Origin: Antedon bifida
Lineage: Eukaryota > Echinodermata > Crinoidea > Comatulida > Antedonidae
DNA: 64,000 nt
Assembly (NCBI GenBank): GCA_963402885.1
Contig: OY727100.1
Coordinates: 22,353,665 to 22,417,664, forward strand
Reading direction: 5' to 3'
In this document: positions 34,300 through 49,600 of the stretch, piece by piece
How positions within the stretch are numbered: position 1 is the stretch's first letter
Layout of the letters: every line of letters starts with the position of its first letter
Notes under the pieces: model-generated
The model's database searches: none
What the model saw: the letters and a program-made list of their open reading frames with translations, nothing else
What the model was told of the DNA's origin: nothing
Translations under genes and position numbers: made by a program

Positions 34300-34626
34300 G
34301 CACCAACTTGGTGGACTGACCTACAGACCGACAAATTATATTGACGATAAACGAAATGCACACGCCACCACACCCTGCTAAATGTTAGAAGAATTCAATG
34401 TGACTAATTAGAATTTTTAACTAGCGCCCTCACTAATTTTAATCTGACATTCCGAACATTTCCGATTACCCACGACAACTTCCCGAATTGTGTGGTATAT
34501 TGAGCAGACTATCGAATCGACTAAGCAGCACTGTGTTCAGGAATTAGCAGCCGCCAGTGTTATTTAGAGTGCGCTAAATAAAAAGAGAAACTATTTTACG
34601 CTAAAGTTAGCATATTGCGCCAAATC
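34300..34626 (+). promoter_or_regulatory. Probable promoter and 5' UTR of APP
   Basis: The roughly 300 bp before the APP ATG carry more CpG and G+C than the AT-rich flanks (for example CTAGCGCCCTC and CAGCCGCCAG). No TATA box is placed with confidence. The start context is AAATCATGG with G at +4. Confidence 0.45.
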
Positions 34627-34671
34627 ATGGCGAGAAATATACTTGATTTATTCGTGTATACGGTTGCTCTG
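34627..34671 (+). CDS. APP: APP exon 1: signal peptide
   Basis: ATG then MARNILDLFVYTVAL with donor GTAAGT at 34672 (phase 0). Joined to exon 2 it makes a hydrophobic VYTVALVTFSL core typical of a signal peptide. The choice rests on frame, phase and position, since the peptide itself is not conserved. Confidence 0.85.
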
Positions 34672-37600
34672 GTAAGTTTATATTTGTTTTATAAATGGGC
34701 TGAATACTTCCAAGTCTAGGCTACCTACCATCAGTCACCACCACCACCGTTTTCATCTTTGCTCATCCGGTGTTGTGGGTGAGGTGGGAGAACGATATTG
34801 TTGAAATACATAGGCTACTATACGATTTTATAATCATAAATTTGCTTTATTTTTTAGTACGAGTTTATATTTAATGTATGTGTCTTCAATTTACAGTGTT
34901 TTTAAATTCAATACTTGAATTTCTGTTAGAATACAAAAACTGCATAAATTATAATTTATTTATAGGCTATCATCATCTATTTTTATACCTCTATGCTACA
35001 ATCGTTCCTTCATCCCCCATTCAAGAGGAGTCATCCAGTAGACATTATAGGAGTTCTTTTTAGCAATAAACATTCATTTATCTCAAACCCACGAATTTAT
35101 TTTGTTGGGTTTTGTTTTATATCCATTTTTTAAAACATTTTTTTTACATTTAAATGAAATAATTCGCATGTAAAATAGTTTGTTCGCTTACTTTTATTAA
35201 ATAATATCAATATTATTATGTTATTTATGTTTCTTCTCCTTTCTCTCTCACACAACTCCCCCTCTTCCCCAACCCCCATACCTATGTGAAATTTGTTGAT
35301 GCATGTTTTCAATAAGATTTTCTGAATGCCAAAAAACACAATTTTTTGTAATCTAGTTTTATTTATAATAAATAAAACATATTTGCTCTGAAGATGTGTG
35401 TGGAATACTTTATATTTCAAAGCATTATGATTTTACTGTTATTGTTACATGTATTTTCTCACACTAAAAGTACTGTGGTTCAATCACTATAAAATCCAAC
35501 AAAGAGGACACAGCTTAACTTACAATTACCAAAATCTTATAAATGAATTCTTTGTCTAAATTCATCTCAATCATGTAGAAATTCTTTCTTAAATTTGAGC
35601 CCAGCACAAAGCAGCTGGTTGTTTGAACGTGTTTGTTAAATCCCTGGTCTGGCAATAATTAACTCGTAGTTAATAACCATTGTTCCTCTGAATATTGTTC
35701 ATAATATAATATTCGCCTCATTAAACGCTTTCTTAAAAGTCAAAAAGAACCGTTTTTATTATCGTGTACGATTATTAGTAAAGAAGGATAATATTACAGC
35801 GAAACTTGCGTTTAGATTTTAACAAATTAGTAGGATTTAGATGTATTTCAATATAAAGTCAGATGTAATTGGCCAAAGGGATCAATATTGTGAACTGTAA
35901 TCATCAAATGTTTGCTTCGAGATTTGAAAAATTATATACATCGTCATCTGATTATTTGTATTCAAGATTTTCTGCTGATTAATGCCAAAAAAGCATTATT
36001 TTTTTTTGTAATCCAGTTATATTTAAGATAAATAAAACATATTTGCTCTCAAGATGTGTGTGGTTGTCAGTTAATCAGAAAGATGATTGATTCAAGATTA
36101 AACAAATTATTGCTAAAAAATAAACAATGTAGAGAATCCGGTCATGTTCAGACATTGAACATACAGAGAACGTAAAAACCATGAACAAGATCCTAACAAA
36201 AGTAGAATGACTTAAAAAGATGAACTTAATAAATGTTAAAAGTCTGGCTGGTTTTATAACATGCATGCATATAATATGATCAATACAATATTATTGCAGT
36301 CCAAAAAGCAGTTATATCAGCATTATGCAAAAGAGGATTAAATACCTTATTGTCCATTAGAAAAATTCAATGTTTATTACCCTCAAATATTGACTAAAGC
36401 ATTATGGTGAAATGTGTACTATGTTCGTGTTTAAAACCATTGCAACATAATATATTAAGAAAACATCTCAAGCATTTGAACACTATAAAAACAATGTCAA
36501 AACAATTATTGTCTCTGGTCATAAATTTATCATAAAAGTAATTGCCTGTATGGTATACAATTTATACCATATTATAATGAATATTAATTTAAATAAACTG
36601 ACTGCGATAATCTTGTAAATTTTATAAAGGACTATAAAAATAGTGCTTTGACTTGAATGTACTATTGGTACTACAAGAGAATAAAAGATATTATAAATAA
36701 TAAAAAACATTGTAAACTCATAAAAGCCTAACAATATTATGGAGTGTTTTGAACCTTTTGAACAGCGCATGTTTAAACTGTAATTCAATTCAAATTCTTT
36801 ATTCATCCTGCAATGGGGCAATTTAAAGAGGACTGAAGTAATAAAAAAAAAATTAAAACTTTATCATGTTAATATTAATAACCTGCAGTAAAGAAGAATA
36901 GCTTTGAGAAAAATTATGTGTGAAGTAAAGTTTGCCTTATTAGGCATGAAATTCTGCTGCTGAATAAAAAAACCTTGTGTTAATCAAAAAAGACAACACA
37001 CACACTGGTATTTTGTGACACTAGCCAAGTATGGTACTTGTGCCAATGTGTGTTGAAACTTAAATTCTGAAGTACACTACTGTATGCTATTCTCTATCAA
37101 CAAGGGCAAGTACAACATGTTATTAATGTATGTTAATAAATGGTGAAGTATACTGATATATATATATATACTCTATAAAGAAGGCAACATACAACATGTT
37201 ATATAACATAAATGGTGAAGTATACTATAGGTAATGCTCAATAAAGAAGGGAAAGTACAACATTAGCATATTGCTATGAATATTCATGAGTTTAGGCATT
37301 AGTTTGTACTACAGTAGGAATGTACACTGTATGTAATGCTCAATAAAGGAGGGAAAATACAACATTAGCATATTGCTATGAATATTTATGAGTTTAGGCA
37401 TTAGTTTGTACTACAGTAGGAATGTACACTATAAGTAATGCTCAATAAAGAAGGGAAAGTACAACATTAGCATATTGCTTATGAATATTTATGAGTTTAG
37501 GCATTAGTTTGTACTACAGTAGGAATGTACACTGTATGTAATGCTCAATAAAGGAGGGAAAGTACAACATTAGCATATTGCTTATGAATATTCATAAGTA

Positions 37601-40600
37601 GGCATTAGTTTGCACTAGGAATGCAGCATAGAAATGAGCAACAACCAAGTACTTATGATAAAATTGATAATGTGAAAAAAGGCTTATGAACGCTTTAGAG
37701 CGAACAATGAAATAGTTTAATTTTAAGCCTGTTTGTGAGCGATTCTGTTCCACTGTTGTTAGGCTTTTATCAGTTTCTTTTCTTTGTCATATTCTGTGTC
37801 ATTTCAGGAAATGGTATGAATGCATTGTGTAGGTGTATAATATATGTCAAGAATTTTCAGCTTATAAACAGATATTTTAATTAATAAAAATTGACAAATA
37901 TTAAATGAAAAATAAAAAAAGTATGTGCTCTCATCTCCAGAAACCTCTAAATTGAAACAAACTAAAATATGGAAACAAAAATCATTACAAAATTGAGTTA
38001 AACTGCGTTAGAATAATTTTGACATGATTCCAAACATTTCACATAAAAATAATCCAAATAAATTAAAATGTTTGGATCATCTTCGACACCATCAGACATT
38101 TGTAGATATATTCTATAAATGTTTAATTTTGTTTTTGTTGGGTTTTATCTTTCAAAATTGAACATGAATTACCTTTTAAGTTTGAATACATATCAGTAAA
38201 TCTATAATTAGTAGTTTTGATGATGTTTGATTGGCCGTTTGATGTCGTATCTTCGTTAAGTATCATACATAATCTTCTTTACGCTGCTGGATTTGCAATG
38301 GACATTCGTTCTACAATCTAAGCTACCTAATGTATCATTTGCTCACGATTTCACTTAGACAATGATTCTGTTATTTTTTTTAAATTGAAGCAAGACCAAA
38401 CAAATGTATTTCAACAGTTAAGCCAATTATAATTATTATTGTAAATCTTGTAAATAACATTAATAACCACAAAGAACACATTTTTCCATGGTAATATATC
38501 TTGATAATGTCACTAGAATGTAATTAACTTGTAACAGAATACATTTGTGCTATATGGTAAATATTTTCTTATAAATAACAATACCATGGAAATTATTTAT
38601 TTATCTTGATCGTGTCATAAGAATTTAATTAAATTTTTCAAAGACGATTGTGCTATGAATTAACTTTAGTATGTTGTGATTAATATTCTCCAAGTCTAAC
38701 TATAACAAACACAATGTTATTAAACTTATATTTAATATGGCTTTTCTTAGTAGCTAAGGAGTAAAAACTTAATATTTGTATGTTAGGGACTTATAATGAC
38801 AGTATTTATTTTGTATGTAACTAGAGGGTTTCTGACAGTTTATAGTAGCTAGGGAGGTTGATTTGACAGTTTTTATTGTAGTAGCTAGGGAGTTCTTAGA
38901 CAGTTCGTATTAAATTGTAGTAGATACAGTAGGGAGTTTTTAGACAGTTATAATTTTAGCTGGAATACAATTCTATAGAATTATTAATAATACTGTACTA
39001 TTCTCTCCATGGTTACAATTATATACCAATGTACTTTATAGGTCAATATATAAAATAGATAATGTAGAAGCCTTAGTCATCCTAAAACATCACAATAAAT
39101 TACATTTATATTTTGCATTATTCAGAGGCAATTATCCACGCACAACCTATTGCAGCCCCTAAATGAAGTAGTAGCTGCATTATTGATCCATTATGCCGCA
39201 ATGGGAAATTGTGACGGAGTTCATCAAGTCCTCCTTTTACTATTAATTAAATGTTTGGAAAGAGCTCTCTGTCAGAAGATAATAATCACTATTTACATGT
39301 TTTTTAACTAAAAATACATCTGACAAGATCTGAGTCACTAGAAAATATTTATGTTGAATAAATTTTACTTAAAGGAATATTAGGTGGTGTCCGATCATGT
39401 ACATGTAACTTACGTATGTATTATTATGTAACATTATGTAACTTAATGACTATAATAATTCTGTACTTGAGTAAGATAAGATAAACTTATTTGTCCACAA
39501 ATGTTGATAACATTGATGCTTACCATAATCTACTATAAAAATTAATTTCATAGAAAGTTAATAAAATGAATATCCTATAAATAATCTATGATTTTACTGT
39601 CAACAAACTAAAATGTAAAAAATTTCTGATTGTTTGATTACAACATTCTGATTCAGTTGAGACATATTACTTGTGTCTTGTTTGCGGTTGATAAACATTT
39701 GATTTAAAATTGTGAGCGATTGAAAGTTGAATTTAATTTATAGTTTTCACTATGATAAACTGTCTAAATTTAGTATGATTTCATCCATTTTGATTGGTTC
39801 GTTTGTTTGGAGATGAAATCAGATGATTAATAAGATTGTAAAACATTGAGTTTTTACTTGAGATTGTAATAGAATATAAATATTAAACTGTCACAAATCT
39901 CGTAGGCTTAAATATATTACTGTAGTGTATAAAAGTATAAAATCAATATTATTTAATTTAAAAAGAAAAAGAAGTAAATGTTTTTTAAATGAACAGTATG
40001 AATGAATGAATAAATTAATACATTGTGAAAACATTGCAAATAGATTAGGAAATACAGATATTTAATAACGATAAGATAATTATAATATAAAGTAGAGAAT
40101 AAGAGAAGGTGTTGAAGTGACATGGAAGAAAGGCACAGTAACATTGCTTAGTTTTCTTCAGTCCTGAGTTCAAGGAATGTATTACTAATAACCAAGACTG
40201 TATTATGACCAAGATAAATCCATTCTTTTAAATAAAATGAAATTTAGTTATAGAAATTTAGCATTTTAAGATTTTCTAACTTTTTTAATGATGATGATAG
40301 TGCATCAGTTAAAAATTACATTAAATTTTTCTTCTGGGTTTCAGACTTGGGTCTGCAAGATTACTTAGCCAAGACTTTATTACGGTCAAATTAAATCCAT
40401 TCCTTTAAAATGAAATATGCATTAAAGTTTATTAAAATTATTTCTCTAGGGTCTTATGATGTGCCTGAACAAACTTGATTATTAAAAAAATTGAAACATT
40501 AAATAAAAAATGTGAAGAGCCTTGAATTTGGCAATAGACTAGGTTGTTAATGGTAATGAGTCAAGTTTAGCCCAAAGGACAACCACGTCCATCAACACAA

Positions 40601-43600
40601 TTTAAACATGCTTTGTTTGTTAAATGACAAGTAAAGTGTTAACAATTAAATATAATTTAATGTGTACAAATTTTTGGTAACAAAAAAAATAAATTTATAT
40701 CTTTGAAAGTTGATGACAGACTGAATGGAGCAAGTGGTTAGTGACTTGGTGGAACCATGGAGAGGGTGGAACTAGCAATGAATAGGACTATTAAAAAGTT
40801 AACAAATATAACTACTGATAATTTATGTTGCATTCATTGGTTGATCCAAATTTTTTCAAATAGAATGTGGTAGGACCACAGGAGAAAATGTTATTATTCG
40901 CTGTGATTTATTAAAGCTCTTTTAAACCACCACAAACAACATACCTAATTCTAATATGTTTACTGTATTTTGTTTATATAACATGTAGTTGTTAAAAACG
41001 ATTTTAAATTATCAAATAAAATCAAACTTTTTATTCATCCCATCAAAACAATTCAAACATAACGAAAAGGAGTAAAGAATTTTAAGAACAGATGAAAAGG
41101 ACCTCTAGTGATTGGAGGCCCACTAAAAACTAGTTACATTAAGATAATAAATAAATAAATAAAATCCATATAGATGAATAGAATCTTAAATGCTGTAAAT
41201 TATTATTTAAAAAAAAAAATTATGATGATTTATAGTTGAGCAAAATGATTATTTGATATACTTTTGTATTTCAGTTCTGCGCAATAACCATAAATTTCAA
41301 TTAACCATTTTGTTTTTAGCTACTAATGGTGGCTCTATCTTCCTATTAACATATAACGACGGTTTCACAGCGCACATATGCATATAAATCTATGTTAATT
41401 TCAAACCTGTGAGATATAACACATTATTCAAATACGATCATAGATATGTTGTCGTCTGAGTTGGGTATGTACACATTAAGAGCCACATTGAAAGATGTAT
41501 ATTCGCTGATGAGTGACAAACTTAACAATACTAATGGCATACATACATTAGCAATGTAATTAGTCTTGATAAGAAATTGAGGGATCATCTCAAATATGTC
41601 AAGGAGACGATCTCGAATCTGATACGTAATGCCAAATAATGAATACATAATTTGTTTATTGGTAAATTCGTTGTTGAGTGAAAATCCAAACCATTTAAAT
41701 TACAAATTTTATTAATTTATTTTTATCGGTAGAATAACTATACAATCCCAGAATATAATCACTGAAAAAAAGAGAGTATTGTGGGAGCACTTGGTATTTC
41801 AAACATTTCTTTTAATGTCAAAATGGTAAAAACAGTTATTTTAATATTTTCTTTTAGGTTACATTTTCATTAAATGGACTCGATGCAAAACGAATTGAGC
41901 CACGAATTGCAATGAGCTGTGGTAATGTAAATATGCACGTAGATGTGGCCACGGGTGATTGGGTACCGGATATGAACCGGCAGTCTGGATGCATCTCTGA
42001 TCATGATGATATTCTCAATTATTGTCGTAAGGTAAATATCCTATTTCAAATAAAATCGTCTGATTAAAATACTAGACTTGAGATTCATAATTCTCAAATG
42101 TTGTTGAAAAGGTTTGATTAGTTTTCATAAAAATGAAGTCAACTCAGTTGTGCGTTTGTTGATTACGTCCAATTTCAGAATGAAAATATGGAAGAAATTT
42201 GATGAACTCTGTCTAATGCCAGATCGTATTCATATAAAACTGTATAATATCATATTCATTATTCGATTCAATTGTTTATTTTTCCTTGCCATTTCCATTT
42301 TAATATCCATGGAAATGAATATTATTTTCTGCATTGTTTCACAACTGAAGATGTTTGAACAGTGTGAAAGGACCTTATTATTTATAACACAACTTATCTG
42401 TTATGCAAACATTATAATCTAATAACAAAGTTAATTTCACACCCGTCCACACGGCTTAATTCCGTCGTACCAATCAATTAAGAGTTGGTTCATTAGTAGT
42501 GCAGTGTAAACAGTTCATTTATTATGCAAATTGGACATCATAGCTGATTATTCAAATGACTGGCTTCTGTTGATACAAAGAGAAAATGTATTGAAAGGAT
42601 AATGATAAAGGAAGATGTGGCTTCAGATTTAAGAACAGAGAGAAGAGAAAGATGATTTAAATTACCATTCCTTCCTATTTTAACACCCTCCCCCAATTGA
42701 GGCTGATGTGAATCAATTTTAAGAGTAAGCTTTATACTATAGGTAGAAATTCAGTTTTCATGTAATATTATTTTTAATATGTATGTGTGTGTGTGTTTCT
42801 TTTTCTTTTTTTTCCCCTTTTTCAATTTGATCATGATAATTTGTCATGTTTACCTGAAATAAGATTAATCATCTTTACCTTTTATATGTTGTTTATATTT
42901 GTATGGAAGCACCTCCGAAAGGTGTGTGCCACTGATTCTACAGTGAGTACCAATAAAATACTGAATACACTATCCAGATTCATATACATGTATATATATT
43001 TATAATTTTAACATTCATATAAGGTATTTCTTTAAATTAAATTATAGTTGAATTAGAAAGAACTCTGACCATTTTGGAATATATTTATTTAAATTAAATT
43101 ACAGTTGAATTAGAAAGAACTCTGACCATTTTAGAATATATTTATTTAAATTAAATTACAGTTGAATTAGAAAGAACTCTGACCATTTTGGAATATATTT
43201 ATTTAAATTAAATTACAGTTGAATTATAAAGTCTGTGACCGTGTGCGATTCTAGATTTCTATGACCATATTTGTTTTACATCATTTCACAAAATGTTAAT
43301 GTACACCGCAGTGCTCTTCATAGTAAATGACATATGGTTATGATAGTTGTTCAAATTAGAGTGTCTTATCTCAGATTGCTTCTAGATTAATCGACTATAA
43401 TGCATATTTTTCAGATTTTATGTTTCGTTGAACTGAACGAAACAGACTCGCTGCGAATACAAAATGTTTAGTGTTTTTTATATTCAGTAGTAAATTGGTA
43501 TTCAGTGTCTAGATATTAAAATTCAACAATAAACATTTTAATGATAATGCTGTAGTTGAAACGGAATAAATTGAATATGAGTGGATATTTTAATGATAAT

Positions 43601-46600
43601 ACCATAGTTTAAACAGAATAAATTGAATATGAGTGGATATTTGAATGATAATACTGTAGTTTAAACAGAATAAATTGAATATGAGTGGATATTTTAATGG
43701 TAAAACCGTAGTTTAAACAGAATAAATTGAATATGAGTGGATATTTTAATGGTAATACCATAGTTAAAACAGAATATATTGAATATTGAGTGGATATTTT
43801 AATGATAGCACCATAGTTTAAACAGAATAAATTGAATAGAGTGGATATTTTAATGGTAATACCATAGTTTAAACAGAATAATTTGAATAAAATTGAAATT
43901 TTGTAATATCCTAGAAATGTGTACTGTTGAAAATTAACATGGTATAAATTGTTGTTTTCAGTAATTTGTTTTTTCTATTTTCTGTTATAGCTGTGTTCAT
44001 TCATTGTTTTATCTACATTTTTATTCCAAGATCAAAATAAAACATATACAAATAATAATAGAATAGCATACAAAATGAGCAATATTTTTAAATTCTACTT
44101 TAATTTAAAGTATGGTATACTTTCTGTAGTTGGTTGGAATATTTTTCTTTTTCAAGTGGAATTTTAATAGATTCTTCAGAATACTTGATAATTTTTTCAC
44201 GACATACTTGAAAAAACAACCATTACCATTTCAGTTTAATACTTCAAATTGGATTAAATTTTCAAGTTTTGGAAACATACTAAATGTAGTAAATATATCA
44301 AGTCACTGTGAGATTGATAAATTAAGATATTTAATTAAAAATGGATTAATTTGAAATGATTCATTGAGTATTTATGGATTACAAATCATAAATGACATCA
44401 CAGTTTAATGGTAATATGGTAATAATCACAGCACTGAAGAAGGGCTAGTGTTGTTCGAAAGCTCTGCTAATTTTTCTGGCTGTTTTACTTTAAAATTTTG
44501 ATTTAGCATTTTGCTTATTTTATTTTGTATCTCCATTGAGATCCAGCCACTGATACCCAAAGCATTGTCATTTTTTCAGTATATATTTTTCCATGTATAT
44601 ATGGTACTGTGTAATAAAAATCACAGCCCTGATGAAGGGCTATTGTTGCTCGAAAGCTCTGCTAATTTTTCTGGCTCTGTTTTACTTTAAAATTTTGATT
44701 TAGCTTTTTGCTTATTTTATTTTGTATCTCCATTGAGATCCAGCCACTGATACCCAAAGCATTGTAATTTTTTCAGTAATTTACCTTTGGATTTGTAATA
44801 ATAACTAGACATGAAACTCGTCACTTTGACGAGTTAGTTATCCGCACCACGACAAACGCCACGTGCACGTCATACGTTGGAATATTGCACACAGATAAAG
44901 ATTATGGCATTATGACAAGAACTGAAGAATATGACATGCTGTTAGTGCTGAATTTTGTGTCATATAGTATATACATGCAAACAGTATAAGCTGTATACAT
45001 ATTACATACAGTGTAGAATAGGTGAAATTACGGGACCCGCCATTTATTCCAATTTTTAACATGGCGACGGTATCAAAATGAAACACTTAGATAGCAATTT
45101 CAGAAAGGAAATTATCTCAGGAACAACATATTAACGTGTAGAAGAAATTTGAATACGTAAAATATAGATGCGCACCCTTTTAAATGTGATGAACTATTAC
45201 GCAAAATATGAAAATACGACTTTTTTTATTCAACTGGCCATATGATGACGTCACAACATCCGATTGGCAAAATGTTTACATGAATTCGTATCTACAATCC
45301 AATAGCTTCCAGAAAACGTTTTAATCGTGATTATCACATTTTATTCTTACGAGCTATTACAGATTAAAATTTACTGTAAAGATGAAATTAATGACCCACG
45401 TAATTAAAATTTTTAGGCATGATGACGTCATAAAAATTAAAATATTTTTATCTCATGCTAAAGAAAGTTGATTGACCTACACAATATATAAATGTAGGAG
45501 AAAAAGGAATACAGATAAGCGCGATGCGCTCCATTGAATGTGATGAGCAATAACGAAAGAGACAAAAATCCTATATTTTACATTCGTGTGGCCATACGAT
45601 GACGTCACAATGTTTTTTTAGCCTTATTGATGCATGATCCGATATCTACAACTCATCAACTTCTAGATTTTGTAATAAAAATAAACGGTTAACGGTTTAC
45701 TTTAGAAACTATGACTGTTTAAAAAAAGACATAATTTTGACGATTTTTTAAGCTTTTTCATAAAAAACGTGCACGAATTGTCTAATTCAACGTGTTCGTA
45801 TGGCGTTATTTAAACTGGAAAAGGTCTAAATTGTTTTCAAAATCACTGGGAAAGGCTTGAAAAATATAATTCAAGAGAAAAAAATATGTTTTTAACGCTA
45901 TGTGCGCACCGCGCGCATAAAAAATTGCGCGCCCGTGGGAATTTTTGACATGCTCAAAATGACAAGAAACGCGTAAAAAGTTGATTAGAAATTAATTTTG
46001 CGCATTTTGAAATTTTAAATGCGCGTGCGCGCGTAACTTCTTGTCAAACATGCCATTTTTAATCCGTAGAAAGTTTGCCCCTGATATGACTTAAATTTTG
46101 TCAAAGTGTCAATACTAAATGACTTTTGGTTTTTAATCTATGATCAATCATTGAAATTCATAAAATTGCGCATAAGTCACGTTGCGCAACTATGACGTCA
46201 TTCAAAAATAGGAGGTGCACAACTTCACGTAAATGCCCATATGTTGTCAAAGTTATGAAATGTTATGTTTACACATTTTAGAGGAACACGACTCACAAAA
46301 AGGAAGGAAGGAAAGAAGAATAATACAGAAAAAAAATATTGATCTCATACAATTACAAGGAGTTATCCGCTTGGTATACCAAGCGGATAACTAATAATAC
46401 ATATGATTATTAGAATAATTTAATTGACTGATGACAATTAAATCCTGGTCTTGCATGATTGACTGATTTGTATTCTATAATAGTGTTCTATTCAGGGTTC
46501 TACTATATTGTATTTTAGACACACTGTCAATCTCTTCACAATAATATTCTCTATTATATTATGATTTGTATAGCGCCATTCCATGGGTCATAGGTCATGT

Positions 46601-49600
46601 CCCTGTGGACTAACCTGTTTCTCCCCTAAGTATCACATAATGCCATTTCTAACTTTCGTCTGTCCATGATGTTTACTCCTTTGGTTCTTTACTGGACCTA
46701 TGGTTTCCGAGAAAACCGTGGAACGAGTGAGCCGTGATAGCTATGGGTAACGGTTCCATTGCCTTAACCGCTAGGCCACTCGCAACAATGTGATTGCAAG
46801 AATCAGAGGCCTATACACTTTCTATTTAGCATTTGTGTTCAACCTGTGACAGACATTTCAATGCAAATACACCATGTATTGAATATCGATTGTTTGTTTA
46901 AATATCAACCTTCATTTACCAGTCCATTGAAATTGTTATCCAGAAAGCTCTAACTGATACTACTGTAGATGTTATTTATATTATGACACACTTGTTGCTT
47001 GTTATTACTAGTTGCATTTTTTTAAACTTTGATTCAGAAGTTTACTAAAATTACATTTAAAAGGTAAACATCCTCATGACACCATTATAAAAAAATAACT
47101 TGTTTTACAATCTGTGGAGTACACACGTTTTATCCCCTACTTTGCTCCTTCCCCCCATTAGTCAACCATTAATAGCTTAAGTTCAATCTTAGTAAAAGTT
47201 AGTCATCAAGGAGTCCATGGTGTAAATACATTTCTTTATCATTAAGTTTAACAGATCCTTGTTCCTTAGGGCATACTTAGAAGCAGAGAGGTGATGTATT
47301 TTAATATTATGATTAAATGAAAGTAGAGAAGAGGAAAGTTTGAGAGCGATGTTCTCACAAGGTATGAGAGATAATTTGAAATAGAGGAAGCATAAAGAAA
47401 TGTTATGAAATACGGTAAGCGTATATAATTTGTGTCTGAGACACTGATGAAATGATTAAAGTTAAAGTAAGTTTAAAATGCAGACTTTGGTTAAATAGCA
47501 TTTGATTTTAGAGCTTTATTCAAATTGATTTAAAACCACAAAAGATCTTCACTGACATTAATATTTAAATTAATCAGTCTAGAAGACAAACATTTTATTT
47601 CTAAATTATTGTTTATACTCATTTTTGTTGGTATATTATTTTTGAAATCTACTATCTTTATTTATATTGATATTTTACATGACACATTGTACACGTGGAA
47701 CTTGTTTGTAAGTTGGGATAGACCTTTTGCACAGTCATATCCTATCATAGTATATAATAAAGTGTGCTGCAAGATTACGAAGACTTGTAGATGTTGTTTA
47801 GATCAAGCAAACATATTGTACAAGTAATTTCCCAGTGGTGTTGAGCTTAGTGCCGTAGCCGGAGGGAACCAAGCATTACACAAGACATTCCCAGTGCTGT
47901 GAGCTCAGTGGCGTAGCTGGAGGGAGCCAAGCGTTACACAAGACATTCCCAGTGCTGTGAGCTCAGTGGCGTAGCCGGAGGGAGCCAAGCGTTACACAAG
48001 ACTGTCCCTTGTATGTTTCTAAAGCACCCCTTTAGGGATAGGTAATGCAATACTGGAATCTGTCAACATATAATGCTTGTTCTATTTTGCTTTGTATGGT
48101 GTCAGAAAATTATTATTTATAGAAAATATGGTTGCACATGTTTTGATATACAGTGTACAAACCTGGCATTTTGTTCCTTCGCTAGTGCTCAGGTTGGTAT
48201 TGAATTAATCTAATTCAAACAAAAATATCCCTATATATAGAGTGTTTGATGATAAATAAAATATTTTTTAACTTTTTATTAACTTGTAGTTTCAAAAGGA
48301 AATGGTCTTTTGAAAAGACCTTGCTCTTTATTACGATTTTAAATCAAATTAATTTTTTTTCAGTTTCATTTTTTTGGTTTTGATTAAATAGTAATATGTT
48401 GTAGTCATTGAAACATATGGATATTCCTTTTAGTGTCTGTGGTAATGTTATCAGGGCTAATAGCATTTAAATTAATAAATAACTGAAAATATCCAAATAA
48501 TTGTTTAGAATTGTATCATCTGTTATCAACCTAGCAACCATTACCCAACAGCCTTTAGTAACAGTCAGTGCCAGTTGTCGCACCGACCATGAAGTGTCCA
48601 CTCAACAGCTTGAAGAATCAGACTACTTTAAATGATGGCACTGTGACCATGGTGATTGACCACTACAGGCCTTCATGCTTGACCATGAAGTGTCCACTCA
48701 ACAGCTTGAAGAATCAGACTACCATTAATGATGGCATGGTGATTGCCCGGTAACTACAGGCCTTCATGCTGGACCATGATGTGTCCATCGAAGGCTACCA
48801 ACTATACTGTAGTTGAGTCCTTTGTCCCAAGAGGTTAGGTCAACCTCATTCATGTGATCTTTATTAATATGTGACCATATGAACCTGTTTCATAGATGTC
48901 TTCTATGAAATAACTTGGTGCTTGGTGAATTTCGGAAGAGGGATAGGGAGGAGGGAAAGCTTTCCCTTTGCATTTTATTTTTGGCTACACAAGTGTCAAT
49001 GGCCAGAGGAAGGAAAATATGGTGGGCAGGCTTTCCCATTCCGTTTGGTCTTAAGGCCTGCGTACCATGCACCAGTCAGTAGGCCAATAGGATGTATTAT
49101 TCTCTTTATTGATAGACATGAGACTCAGCTGTCATATCTGTCCCGATTGCACATGATAACTGTAGGCTAGCTCTACAGGAAAGATAGTCATATCTATATT
49201 TAGCAATATTGATCAGCTGGGCCTGGGGGCTGTCTTACTGAACCTCGCTGTAAGACGCAGGAAGGATATTTTAGATTTATATTTAGCAGTAACGTGCTAT
49301 TAGCTAGCCTGGACACTGGGATTAGCGTGAGGTTATCATAACTTGATTATCTTGGCTAGGGTTGGGGATTAGTTTTGAGGTATGGGGAAGCAATGATGGC
49401 GCATTTAATCCGCGATGAACTCGGCCCCAGTAAATTATGTCATCCAGGTCTGTTTTTATTTTTTTCCCCGATTGTACACTAAAAAAAGGTTCAAATGCTC
49501 CGGTTGGTGATAACAGAATAGCATAATCCAAGAGTTCCAACAATTTGAACAAAATTGCTATACCAAACTCAATGTATGCACATAGTACCACCATGTGACA

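Larger units (their letters stand above)
44410..44785 (+). repeat. Two tandem copies of a repeat with hammerhead-like head
   Basis: Period 195 bp: TCACAG at 44426 and 44621. Each copy has AATTTTTCTGGCT, TTTAAAATTTTGATTTAGC and CCATTGAGATCCAGCCACTG downstream. It looks like tandem terminal repeats of a decayed PLE or a retrozyme-like element; no ORF is present. Confidence 0.6.
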
